64,000 bases of DNA from NCBI RefSeq assembly GCF_030052815.1, contig NC_079505.1, positions 69,772,324 to 69,836,323 on the forward strand, given 5' to 3'. Positions 13,095 to 23,928 of the stretch are shown in pieces. The position numbers and the translations under genes are program-made. The notes below the pieces were generated by a model that worked only from the letters and a program-made list of their open reading frames with translations, ran no database searches and was not told the origin of the DNA. Position 1 is the first letter of the stretch. Each line of letters begins with the position of its first letter. The DNA is from Hevea brasiliensis (lineage: Eukaryota > Streptophyta > Magnoliopsida > Malpighiales > Euphorbiaceae).

Positions 13095-13432
13095 GGTATT
13101 ATCTGTAATAATAATTGTTCTAATAACTGTCAAATATTTTCTGTTAGTTGTTAGATGTTAACAGTTATTAATTAATTATTTATATAATAATTTAAAATAA
13201 AAGTATTTAGTAAAAATAATTATTAGATTAATTATTAAATATTAAAATAGTGATATTATCTTTTTTTTATTCTAATTAAAATATTAAATATTACCTTAAA
13301 AATTAGGAAGGATAGCATATCATAATATATTCACTCAATTTTTAAATATTAATATAAATATTTATACCATCAAATAATATAAATAAAAAAAAGTCACGAA
13401 ATACTATATTAAAAATTGTAACCGAACAGGCC
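13095..13432. mobile_element. Tourist-like (PIF/Harbinger) MITE candidate
   Basis: The left end GGTATTATCTGTAAT and the right end ATTGTAACCGAACAGGCC are imperfect inverted copies, each starting with GG on its own strand. Each side carries TTA (13092-13094 and 13433-13435), the usual 3-bp target of PIF/Harbinger elements. The interior is AT-rich and non-coding. The terminal match is imperfect, so the call is moderate. Confidence 0.5.
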
Positions 13433-13435
13433 TTA

Positions 13436-13959
13436 AGACATATTATCAGGGGAAGCTCCAACTCATGGGGTCCAAAACCACTTGTTTTGTAATCTTTTGT
13501 TTGTTTGGTCTTCAAATGTTAACACTTACAATTTTTTTTTTCTTTAATTGGTCCACAACCGCATGTTCATGTCTATTAAGTCAACATTAAACAAATTATG
13601 GATTCTATATATAGACATATTATGCTTAATTAGGATCCTTTAACAACAATAATCTAGATATTAGAAAATAATTAATTATATGTTCATCGCTATTTTATTT
13701 ATTTATTAATTAATTTACTGAATTATTTTTACAGTGTTATCAAATGTATAACCCAATTCATTTGTTAGCTACATAACCATTCAATACTATTATAGGAAGA
13801 GGTAAAAGATTCAGTCAGTTATTACTTTGCATTCTTGAATGATATTTTGATTAGCTTCAAGTCTTGATTTAGAAGCATGTCATACTGACTTGGGATGGTT
13901 ACCATGAGGAGGCACTAAGTAATTTTATTTTCAAATGTTTTCCATTTCTTGATAGATCA
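13436..13959. other. Intergenic, upstream of the receptor-kinase remnant
   Basis: No gene recognised. The last part could contain eroded extracellular-domain sequence of the adjoining receptor-kinase pseudogene, but I could not read a convincing frame. Confidence 0.4.
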
Positions 13960-15591
13960 TTCAAGGAAGAGGCTGCTTTGGTTACTGACCCTTGTTTTAT
14001 TGGTATTCTGCTGTGGAGGTATCTCATTTTCATTTGTTCTTGCAAAGCTTTTCTAATTCTGCTTTTCATACTGAGTAATATTATTCAGGAGGCAACTATC
14101 ATAGTTACCCCTGGGCATGAATGTTCAACATTTGTTCTTAAACATCAAGAAATTTCTCTGCTCTTACTTGGCAGGAAGATGTGGAAGCAGACAACCTATT
14201 GATGAATTAGACATCAGACCTGAGTTGGGGTTACCTTTCTTCAGTTTTTCCTGTATAGAAATGGCTACAGATCACTTCTCCGATGCAAATAAACTCGGTC
14301 AGCGTGGCTTTGGGATTGTTTATAAGGTAATTTGTTATTCCTTTATTAATAATTAGAGGATAGGTTTCACATTTCCCTTGAGATTCTTTGTTTGAAAACT
14401 TCACACCCAATACAGATAAATTAGTGTAATTAAACATTTTCCTCTTTATGCATCTTGGAGTCTCTCCCTGTGTATGTGAACTATGGAACATAACAGCAGG
14501 GAAAGTTGTGATGATCTGGAAGTTGCAGTCAAAAGACCTTCCGGATGGTATGTACAATGACAGGAAGAGTTCAAAAATGAGACTATATTTATTTCAATAC
14601 TGCAATACAGGAATCTTTTTAGACGATTGGGATGCTGTACTGAAGGAGAAGAGAAGATATTAATTTATGGGTACATGCCTAACAAAACCCTGGACTCCTT
14701 CATTTTTGGTTAGTTAATTAGCTACCTTGTGTTTTTCCTATTCATATCTTTGTAATTTCTAGATTTATTCTTAATATTGTTATGCAATTAATTTATGATA
14801 TAAATTCAACAGAAAGATCTTCACTAGACTGGAAAAGAGGTTCTGCATCATTCAAGGGATTGCTCAAGGCTTCTTTACCTGCATCAGTACTACATGTTAA
14901 GAGTCATTCACAGAGATTTAAAAACCAGCAATGTTTTGCTGGATAGTAACATGAACCCAAAAATATCTGACTTTGACATGGCAAGAATCTTTGGGGAGGA
15001 TGAATCTCAAGCTAACAAAAACAGAATCGTTGGGACATGGTAAGTGAAACAAATTCTTGGAACTTTATTTTTTTAATGTTGAATCACTTTATGTACATTC
15101 TGGATGTGTTTAACTTGTGCATTGAAACAGTGGTTATATGTCAACTGATTATGCACTAGACGGTACATTTTCTGTGAAATCTGATGCTTTAGCTTTGGAG
15201 TCATGTAGCTAGAGATCATTAGTGGCAAGAAAAACAGTGGTTTCTATCTTTTCAATCGCTTCTGAATCTTCTTGGATATGCAAGTGTCAGTAGATTCTTC
15301 ATAATATCTTGTTTCTTTCCAAGGTTTGACCATTACTTACTATCATATTAGGCATGGGATTTGTGGAAAGATGGAAGAGGCACAGAACTAGTGGATCCAA
15401 TATTAGGTGAAACAAGCTCAGCGAGTGATGTCTTACGCTGCATTCAGATTGGTCTCTCGTGTGTTCAAGAAAGACCAGCAGATAGACCAACAAAGTTAAA
15501 GGTTGTGTCTATGCTCAGCAACAAAATAATGATCTTGCCTGCTCCCAAGTAACCTGCATTTGTGATAACTTCAAGATTAAATGATGCTGAC
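13960..15591 (+). pseudogene. G-type lectin S-receptor-like kinase pseudogene: transmembrane and kinase half
   Basis: Reading across frames recovers a hydrophobic segment (LLTLVLLVFCCGGISFSFVL, about 13980-14040). A juxtamembrane/kinase start follows at 14170-14327 ([30 protein letters not shown]), ending at a GTAATT donor. Further on come [26 protein letters not shown] (14630-14690), VIHRDLK (about 14900), DFD where DFG is expected, and a final exon with ERPADRPT. The order matches S-domain receptor kinases, which sense extracellular signals at the plasma membrane. It is dead: frameshifts occur near 14520, 14840 and 15190, the APE site reads TDYA, and a TAA replaces a codon after LPAPK at 15550 while homology continues. 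It stops abruptly at 15591, where a transposon starts. No lectin domain precedes it nearby. Confidence 0.85.
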
Positions 15592-15927
15592 TGTCGCAAG
15601 GGTTTTGCGGTCGCCGGACGAATATTCACCAAAGTGGGAAGAGTGAGGAGTCGCAACTTTAATTTTGAGAGAAATTAAAGAAAACCATTTATAAAAATAA
15701 AAATCAATTTCGAAAACAGAGATTCTAGGTTCAGGGTCTGTATACGGGTGAGGAAGGTGTTAGGCACCCCACCTCGTCCCTCAACGAGGGTAAGCAGATT
15801 TAATATTGTGCTCTTTATAAATTGATAATTTAGGGGGTAGAATGATGATGTTAATCCTTTGTATGGATAAAGGAATATTTGATGTTTCACTGTTTTGGGT
15901 TACCCAAGAACACGAGTATATGAGATG

Positions 15928-18558
15928 TGTCACGACTCAACCTATGGGCCGGACCGGCACTAGGACCTGGACCAGCCTAAAGCCCCCGAGGCCCGTAATA
16001 AGCCTAACTGTTCATTAACCCAATTCTAAGGCCCATTTGGGCCCAATTTCAAGAAACCAACCGGACAAAGTCCAACCATAAAGTGGACCTTTCAACGGGG
16101 AGTTTTTGACTCACCCGACCTGTAAACACAATAAACAATCCATTGGGGAGCTCAGCTCACCCTCCACATACTCATATCATCATAAAGATAAATGGGAGCT
16201 CAGCTCCCTCATCCAGTCCATCAAACATGCATATAATAATTTTACAGGTCCACAATAAGAACTTATATTACAAGCCCAATTTAAATGAAGGTTTCTAACA
16301 CATGCGGAAACTCTAGAAATTCATAGAATTACACAAATATTGATAAACGACCTGCGAGGGAAAAAAGCAGGTTAACCTCAAAAAAAATATCCTCCTGTGG
16401 CTTGAAAAAATATTGAACAGGAGTGAGCGTTCGACTCAGAGAGTAAAATATCAATTTTAACCATAATCTCTATAGCTATCTAAAACTAATGCACCCTGTA
16501 GAGTGAAATGCAACATCAACAACATTTTCACATCATAACATCAAAAAGGTAATTTGGAGCACTCACGCACCCTGTAACATCAATCATAATATATGGAGCC
16601 GATCCCCTATCTGACCCTCTTAAATCCAACTGGTGCGTGAAGAACTCAAGCGGACTTTCGCTTAATAAACCAAATCGGGGTCCCAGAAGAACTCAAGCCG
16701 TGACTACCCCAAGGATCGGGTCCCAAAGAAAGAACTCAGCGTGACTACCCGGCCCCGCCCATAGTCCACACTACATCACACGCACACCAACGCACGCACA
16801 CTGCTCCAAATTACCACAACAACATCCATAGCACGTTAACAGTTATGAATGCAACATAAATCGTGCCTAGAGTTTAACTATATAAATATATGCATATAAG
16901 TGATGCATGGGCATGCTTGAACATATAATAATATCGAAATTACAATTAAAATTAATATTTTACTCACAAACTTGACGGTGGTCACTGAGGCGGCTGGGCG
17001 GAGGAAGAAGACTGTCTCGGCTCACCTGACAATTTTATTACAATCATTTAATAAATTTGACTCAATACAAACAAGGAAAAAAGACCAAATACGTCCTAAG
17101 TCGTGCCGAAAATCCGACAGAGTCTCCCCTATACCTAGGACCTACCCAATCTGCAAAAGGGCTCAAAACACACTTCTATATTCGCAACCCATATATCCAC
17201 AACTCAATCACATCACACAGCCCCTCCTGGGCACATCAAATCAATCATCCATCACAATATGTAAAATTTCAATTTAGTCCTTATAATTGATCATTTTTGC
17301 AAAAACTGCCCAAACAAGCTCTAAAAATTCTAAAAATTTGCCCCGCGGTCCCTAGCAATATTACTAGGCTATTGCAAAAAGAATCATAATTTTCTGAGCT
17401 ACCACGAATATCTTATGGATTTTTAATCCTATTTAAACACTAGAAAATTACGAAAAAGCAAGGTTCGGGTTTACCTTTGCCGATTCCGACTTCGGGAACG
17501 CGCTCGGGACGTCTGACAATGGGGGGGTAGCCAAAACCTCGATCCAATTCGGAGACTTTTCCAGAATAAATCCTGGCCGTAAATTCGGCATCTTATTAAC
17601 CGCGAATTTCAAATAATTAAGGATACCTACAAGAAGCCCATAACACGGGGTTAGCACATAAATTTTTCAGAATTTTCTAAGCTCATTTAATGCTCGGAAA
17701 AACACTGCGAAGTTCCGTGGGACCCACCGAAAAACGGTGTCGGAAAAATTCGAAATTTATGTCGCCGCGAAGCTCTCGACGAGTGGAGCGCTCTGGTACT
17801 CTCGGTTTTCTCGTGAGGTTTACGGTTTGTGAGAAATCTAGCCCAAAAGTCAAAATGGGCTAAAACTTCCTGGGCAAAAATTGGACAAACCGCTCTATGG
17901 ATTTCGGTGTTCTTGGTGTCTATGAAAAGCTCTCGACGAGTAGATGAGTTTAGATACAAAACCCGGTCCGATTGGTGGCCGGATCGGCCGGATTTTGGCC
18001 GGGAAGACGAGGAGTCACGCGCGCGCTGCGCGTCGTTTCTGGAGCCGTTTTCCGGGGTTCCAGGCGGCGGTCGGCCGTGGGGGAGGGCTGAGGTGGGGCG
18101 CCGGCGAGGTGGGGAGGCAAGCGCGGCAAGGGGAGAAGGGAGGAGAGAGAAAAGAGAGAGAAGGGGAGGAGGTCAGACGCGCGCGGGAGGAAGAAGGAAG
18201 AAAAAGAAAAGGCCGGTCCGATTCGACCGGTCCGATCCGGTTCGGTTCGATTCGGCCGATCCGATTCAGGATACAAAATTTTGAATTTTTACTCTGTCTC
18301 GGGACCGAAAACGAGGTCCAAAAATTCCGAAAAAATTTCAGAAAACTCAGAAAAATTCGTAGACTCCAAATATATTTTTAGTTTTGCCACGTGGTCTTTA
18401 AATTGATTTTTAAAAATCATCAAAGTTTATATTTTCGGAAAATCGAACCCGATTTTTAAAATCTGAAAAATCTCAAATAATTTCTTAAAATTTAAATAAA
18501 ACTAAAATATCAATAATACTCATCAAATAATAAAATTTAAAATTTTTGGGGTGTTACA
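15928..18558 (+). mobile_element. Solo LTR A (2631 bp) with 5-bp target-site duplication
   Basis: It starts TGTCACGACTCAACC and ends GGGGTGTTACA, so it has TG...CA ends. It is flanked by AGATG at 15923-15927 and 18559-18563. A 5-bp duplication with TG/CA ends and no internal coding region identifies a solo LTR, left when the two LTRs of a retrotransposon recombined. The part at about 17950-18280 is unusually GC-rich for this window, with repeated CCGGTCCGATT motifs. ORFs in that part are compositional and match no protein family I know. It is the same family as elements B and C. Confidence 0.9.
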
Positions 18559-18764
18559 AGATGACCCTTCAGTGAATAGGTGTTGTATAAGGGATTTTTG
18601 TTGGGTTAATATGAATGCTGAAGTTGTGATATTCTCAGGGAAATTTTTCTCATAAATATGAGTGCCTTGAGGAGAACTCTCCATTGGGCCTCAACCTAGT
18701 ATTCGAGATACTTTGGGAAGACCTCTCCCGCCAATCCCTTAGTGTATTAAGTATTTAATTCAAG

Positions 18765-19215
18765 AGCTCAGGTAAGAACTCTCCCCCAATCTCTTGGCAT
18801 ATTTTAGTTTGAATTTAAGCTAAAAGAATTCGGGTAAGAATTCTCTCCCGATCTCATAATGTATTCTGTTAAAATTTCGGCGGAGGATTTTGAGTAAGAA
18901 CTCTCCCCCGATCTTCACATATTTCATTAAGATTTTAGCTGAGAATTAGGATAAAAACTCTTCCCTGATCTCTATACATTTTATTAAGATTTTGGCCGAG
19001 AATTCGGGTGAGAATTCTCCCCCGATCACTTAATATGTTGTGTTTAAAAAATTAGATGGAGTTCTGGTAAAAACTCTCTCCCGATCTCTTAATATATTGC
19101 TTTAAAAATTAGACTAAGTTCGGGTAAGAACTCTCCCCCGATCTCTTAATATGTTGCATTTAAAAACATTAGATTGAGTTCGGGTAAGAACTCTCCCCCG
19201 ATCTCTTAATATGTT
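18765..19215 (+). repeat. Tandem array of about 58-bp units in the gypsy-type element
   Basis: Eight diverged units share a core like GGTAAGAACTCTCCCCCGAT, with core positions near 18777, 18841, 18900, 18961, 19015, 19074, 19131 and 19191, giving spacings of 54-64 bp. The last two units are nearly identical and the first ones more diverged. It lies upstream of the element's gag-like frame. Confidence 0.85.
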
Positions 19216-21118
19216 TATTAGAATGACGTTTTATAAAAACTTTGAACTAAGGATTCTGGTAAAAGGTCCTTCTTGAGCCCTTTTACGAAGTACCGAAGAC
19301 ACGGGAAACCCGTGTAAAGCTTTTCCTAGCTTACGGGACCTTATAACTAGACGGTGGATGAAAGACCGAACTCCTTGCCGATCTTTCGCGTGATCGCTTT
19401 ATCAGAACTCTTTGATTTGCAACATCCGATCTTTTTTTAGTCGCTCGCTCGGGATCCGAACTTATCTTGATTCCTGATCTATTGTATTATCTCCTGGGTT
19501 TGTTCCGAGGCCCGATCTCATAACTTATTTATTTGACCTAATCTTATTTCCAAGCTATATTTGACCTTTGCTACACTTATCTTTATCAATTTTCATTTAT
19601 TCAAACCCGAAACTCTCATGTTAAAATACTCCTGCCTATATTCTTTAGAGTATTTATGAGTCGCCGATGACTCGAACATCTACTCTTGAAAGAAACGAAA
19701 ATTAAGAGACGATAAATGGAGTTTATGAATGAATAAAAAAGGAGGCACAAGAAATAACTACGGGTCTAGATAACCTATTCTGAGATTTAGTGTGATTGGA
19801 TATAGAAGAAACTTTAAAAGAAAACTGGAGAAAACAAACTAAGGATATTCAATAAAATAACAGTTTAGGCGCTTACCTGTGGAAAGTTAAGGAGACAGGC
19901 GAACTGACTCCGGTATCCACAAATCTTGGAGAGGTGAAAGTTGATGACTGAAGGACTTGAGCTTACCCGAGGTAATGGGAATAGATCGGAACGAAGTTGA
20001 GCTCGGAGGATAATGCACAAGTACTAGGGCAGTAGGAATGAGGTGGAGTGAAGATGGTTTCACAAGGTAGTGCACAGGAACTGAAAAGGAAAATCTCAGG
20101 ATTTAGAGCTCCTTTGGATGAAATACTTCAGAAAACTGGTTTCTAAAGTTTCTCAACACTTTGAAAGCTCTGAATGACAAGTAGCAAAACTGAATCAAAG
20201 TTCAGAATCTTTCCACGATAATCACCACCTTCTTCCTTTTTTTCTACAGTGTTGCATGCAGATATTTATAGGGAATGGGTGCCTAAAATGAAGGGTCAGG
20301 ATCTTATCAGGGGGAGACGGAAGACTTAGATTCAAAAGGACATAATTTGATGTCTGAGAATTAAAGAGAATCAAAATGGAAAGTTGGGATTCCATTCAGA
20401 ATATTTATCCTTTCTCCCCTTAATCCAACGGTCAAGAGCCTCGCCTTACGAAATGGATCCAAAGGCTGGGAATAAAAGGCGCCGAATCAATCATTTGCTT
20501 TTGATCTAAGGGCTTCAGATCCATCCTTACAATTATAATTAACGGTGTAGATCGGGATGTACAGGGCTGCTTTAACCGTTTTGGCGATTAGCGGCTAGGA
20601 GGGTGTCTTTGTTAATGAGATGTGTGGTGAGGATCTGATCATGCCTGCAATGCTTTAACTAACTCGGATCTAACGGTAGGGAAAGCTAATTGAAGGCCAT
20701 GATTGGTAGTTATTCAACTCCCTGAGTTCTCCGATCTTACGGGTCGTTTCTTGCTTTTCCGATCTTCCCATTATGACAATTCCTTTTTTAGGGTCATTAT
20801 TCCGATCTTTATCTTTTGCATTGGGTCCCCTCTTATTTCCCGATCTCTTTCATTCTTGATCTTTCCTCTCTATCTAACTTGCATTGATTATTTTTCCGAT
20901 CTCCGATAAGTGTACTTGATCTGATCCCTAGACGAATCGTCATTCGCCGATCCGTGGGTTTGGAAATTTGTTCAATCCGGTAACGTTAGTTGACCGATCT
21001 CATTTATCTGATTTTTATTATGTTTCTGGAACCTTCTTGCGACGTGTCAAGGAGGCGACCCGATTCCGCTAACTGATGAGTCACTTGGGACTTCGTGAGC
21101 ATTTAATGCTCAGACGGG

Positions 21119-21127
21119 TATAAATAG
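21119..21127 (+). promoter_or_regulatory. TATA box of the gypsy-type element
   Basis: TATAAATAG in a GC-richer context, about 186 bp upstream of the ATG of the gag-like reading frame. The spacing suits an element promoter. A 21-23 bp direct repeat (core CTTCCCCTAGCGATTTCAGC) follows at about 21170-21212, within the presumed leader. Confidence 0.6.
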
Positions 21128-21304
21128 GGGAAAGGTGAGTCATTTGTTTCCGTATGTCATTTTCAGACCTTCCCCTAGCGATTTCAGCACTTCCCCTAGC
21201 GATTTCAGCACTTCCTCTCGCTTTCTGAAGTTTTCAGGCACCGATTCACACTCCGGTAAGGGTTTTGATCTTTTCTTGGTTAATTTCCTTTCTATTTTGT
21301 GAAA

Positions 21305-23143
21305 ATGAGTGGTACCGAGGGTCAGAGAGCTGCGAGCCCGCCTTCCGTCCATATTTCATAGACTTCGGAAGAAGGCGACGCGACTAGACCAAGTGGATGA
21401 TCCAACACAGCCATCATCTCGTTTACTGGTCCGGCTACCAGACCGAAGCGAGGAATGTCTTCGAGAAAGGAGAGCCTACCAGTTGATGAACTGACGTCAG
21501 TCCTTAGAGAAACCAATCTCCAATCCATAAGTCAAGAATAAAATCTGCGGATCGACTCTTTTGAACTGATCAGATGCCATGGCGATCTTCGGGCTGATCA
21601 CTTCTTTGAAGAAGGCGATCTTATCATAGTGTACGAGGAGCAGCTGAAGGCCGAGCTCCGTTTTCCCTTGGATGGATTTTACAAGGCCTTCCTAAAATTC
21701 CACCACGTCTCGGTAGCTCAAGTGCATCCGAACTCTTGACGGACTTTAGTAGCCTTCAGAGGCCTCTATCAAGCCAAGAGACTGGAGCCCACGATTAAGG
21801 TCTTTGCCGAGCTGCATAGACTTGCCCGAAGAAAGGATGACGAATTCTGGTTCTTTCAGGCAAAGCCGAACTGCGGGCTTTTCACCGATCTACCCTCTTC
21901 GCTGAAGAACTGGAAGGATCAATTTTTCATCATTAGGAGCAAGGATCGGAACGGCTTTGAGGGGATCCCACGCAACTGGAATTATTTGGTCCCCCAACTC
22001 CCTAAGAAGCTTACTTTAAATAAAGATGAAGACGCATGGTGAAGGAATTAAAAACTCAGGCGGCCACCCATAAATATTCATGCTGAGATGCGGTGATGGC
22101 CGAACTGAAATGGTGGATGATGCGGCTAATCTTCGAGGAAGATTACGAGCTTCAGCTTTCTGACCTTTGTTCTGCTACCGGTACAATCAAGATCTCTAGT
22201 CTCTCAATCTTAGCGAACTCACTGACTTCTTCTTTGTGCAGGTATGGCTGGTGGTGACGCTTCCAAAGAGAGCCGCAAGCGAAAGAGAGAGGTCTCCCGA
22301 AAGAAATGAGCGATGAAAGAGGCTACTGCCACTGCTGCTCAGACACCTCGGCGAAACCTGGTGGAAGTACCGATCTCCCCACCTCGACCTCAAGAGCAGC
22401 CGGTCTCGGAAGTAGAGGTCGTTGTCTCTCCACCTCCACAGATTGAATGTCCACCTCCTCCAGTCTCTTCCAATGTAGAAGGGGAGTCTTCTGGCCCTAC
22501 TGTTAGAACGCTCTCCTGAGGAGCTCAACTCCTCATCCAATCATTGGAAAGAAACCATTCCACCCGAGGGAATCCTGGTCTAGCTAAGGTCATGGGCGCT
22601 TCTATCTGCTTCCAAGAAGATCGGAACCGGTTGGCTGAGGAGAGTATTGAAGATATTCTAAGTCAAACAATGAGTTTGGGCTTGGAGGCTATTGCCAACC
22701 AACACGTGATCAGAGAAAAAGCCCATGCCTTAAGGAAGGAGATTCTTAAGGCGGTCAAGGATGCCTCAGCTGCAAAGGCTCAACTCTCCTCTGCCAATGA
22801 TTACATCGCCAAACTGGAAGATCGGGAGAAGTATTGTGAAGAGAGGATAGCTGAAGTGGAGCGGGAACTTGAAGTCTCCCGGGCTGGTCGATCTGCCGAT
22901 CTCACTCGTTTTGCTGAGAAACTTCGGGCAAAGGAGGAGAAGCTCCAAGCAAAGGAGGAGGAGAGTACTACAAAAGAGGCTGGGGCATATGTGAATGCCC
23001 ATAACGACCTTCTGTCCGAACTAAAGATGCATTATCTTGAGGAGGACTTCTCCTGGATGGATAAGTTCATCCTAAAGGCCAAAAAGGACAGCGATGAGGA
23101 GCACAAGGGTGAGGAGGGAGAGAGAAATGTAACTGAGGCGTAG
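21305..23143 (+). pseudogene. Gag-like 'putative gypsy type transposon' protein, decayed, with coiled-coil C-terminus
   Basis: From ATG 21305 one frame reads about 240 codons, interrupted by stops near 21359, 21389, 21539, 21736 and 22040. The section at about 21560-22020 (with FRGLYQAKRLEP and NWKDQFFIIRS) resembles the plant domain named putative gypsy type transposon (Transposase_28 family). An intron-like gap then ends with TTTGTGCAG at 22241. The second exon gives a basic start (SRKRKREVSRKK), a proline-rich linker (22350-22480) and a 199-codon open segment (22544-23143), rich in Glu, Lys and Ala with heptad character: a coiled coil. Stops also occur at 22307 and 22516. Several stops are one C-to-T or G-to-A change from a sense codon. 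Function inferred: structural protein of a retroelement. Confidence 0.65.
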
Positions 23144-23928
23144 GGCGGAGAAGACCCCCTCGCTAATTGACTTGTGTATATTTTATTTTTGAAATGAATT
23201 GAAGTCTTTTATGTTCAATTTCTTGATGAGATCGAAAAGCATTCAAACCAAACTGTTTGAGTACTTAATTCATTGAATGTATTGAACATTAAACCTGTGA
23301 GCGACTATTAATCAAAAGATATCCAATTACTCTAAGAGATCGGAAAAACATTACATGCGAACATGAGATCGGACGGAGCCATGATCAAATGCCGAATGGA
23401 ACTTTAGAATATTATAATTGCAAAGATTTGACACTGACTTAAACTTTTAAAGTCGAAACCATTATTAGACCGAATAAAAACCTTAACTTCATTTTGAGGA
23501 ATATCTAGGGAATTCAAGCGAGAAGCCCAATCACAACATTAGTCAAATGAAATTCTGCGATATTTATACATAGAGAGATCGAAGAACAACAGCAGGCAAG
23601 ATTAGATGGTCCGAAGATTCAATATTGACTCGAACTCATCTGATGAAGACCAAGAGATTGGAAAGCAATCTAACTTGAGCGTGAGATCGATTTGTTCTAG
23701 GGACGAGCGATCAGTAAGTTTGGAAAAGCTACCTGTGATTGGGACATCGATCGAGAACGAATAATAAAGTTTTAATTTTAAAAGATCATTGCCTTTGAAG
23801 GTCGGTCAAAATATGGTATCTACACTGACTTGGCTAAAAATCCAAGATCTGGCTCCTTAAATGGTTTAACAATTTCAGATCTTGAGGCTCAGTAGTGTCA
23901 TGGTTCCTCTAAGGTGTGTGGCTGGTTA
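23144..23928. other. Non-coding tail of the gypsy-type element
   Basis: No reading frame of note. Short GATCGG-type motifs recur here as in the 19-21 kb part, which supports a common origin. It ends where solo LTR B begins. Confidence 0.5.

Larger units (their letters stand above)
15592..23928 (+). mobile_element. Decayed gypsy-type retroelement, interrupted by solo LTR A
   Basis: The kinase homology breaks at a TGTCGCAAGGG start, consistent with the TG start of an LTR. Sequence then runs to 15927, is split by solo LTR A (15928-18558), and resumes across its target duplication. It includes a tandem array (18765-19215), a TATA box (21119) and a gag-like reading frame (21305-23143). I find no protease, reverse transcriptase or integrase and no second copy of the TGTCGCAAGG end, so it is either a large non-autonomous derivative or truncated. 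Its right end was not located; solo LTR B is inserted at 23929 and part of 26491-26880 may also belong to it. The start is seen; the element class is inferred from the encoded protein. Confidence 0.6.

Noticed and set aside
14231..14557. Minus-strand frame across the receptor-kinase remnant
   Set aside because: The plus strand carries clear kinase homology, so this is a shadow.
17829..18381. Arg/Gly-rich frames of 145-151 codons on the plus strand and 108 on the minus
   Set aside because: They lie in the GC-rich core of solo LTR A; long frames there follow from few stops in GC-rich sequence.
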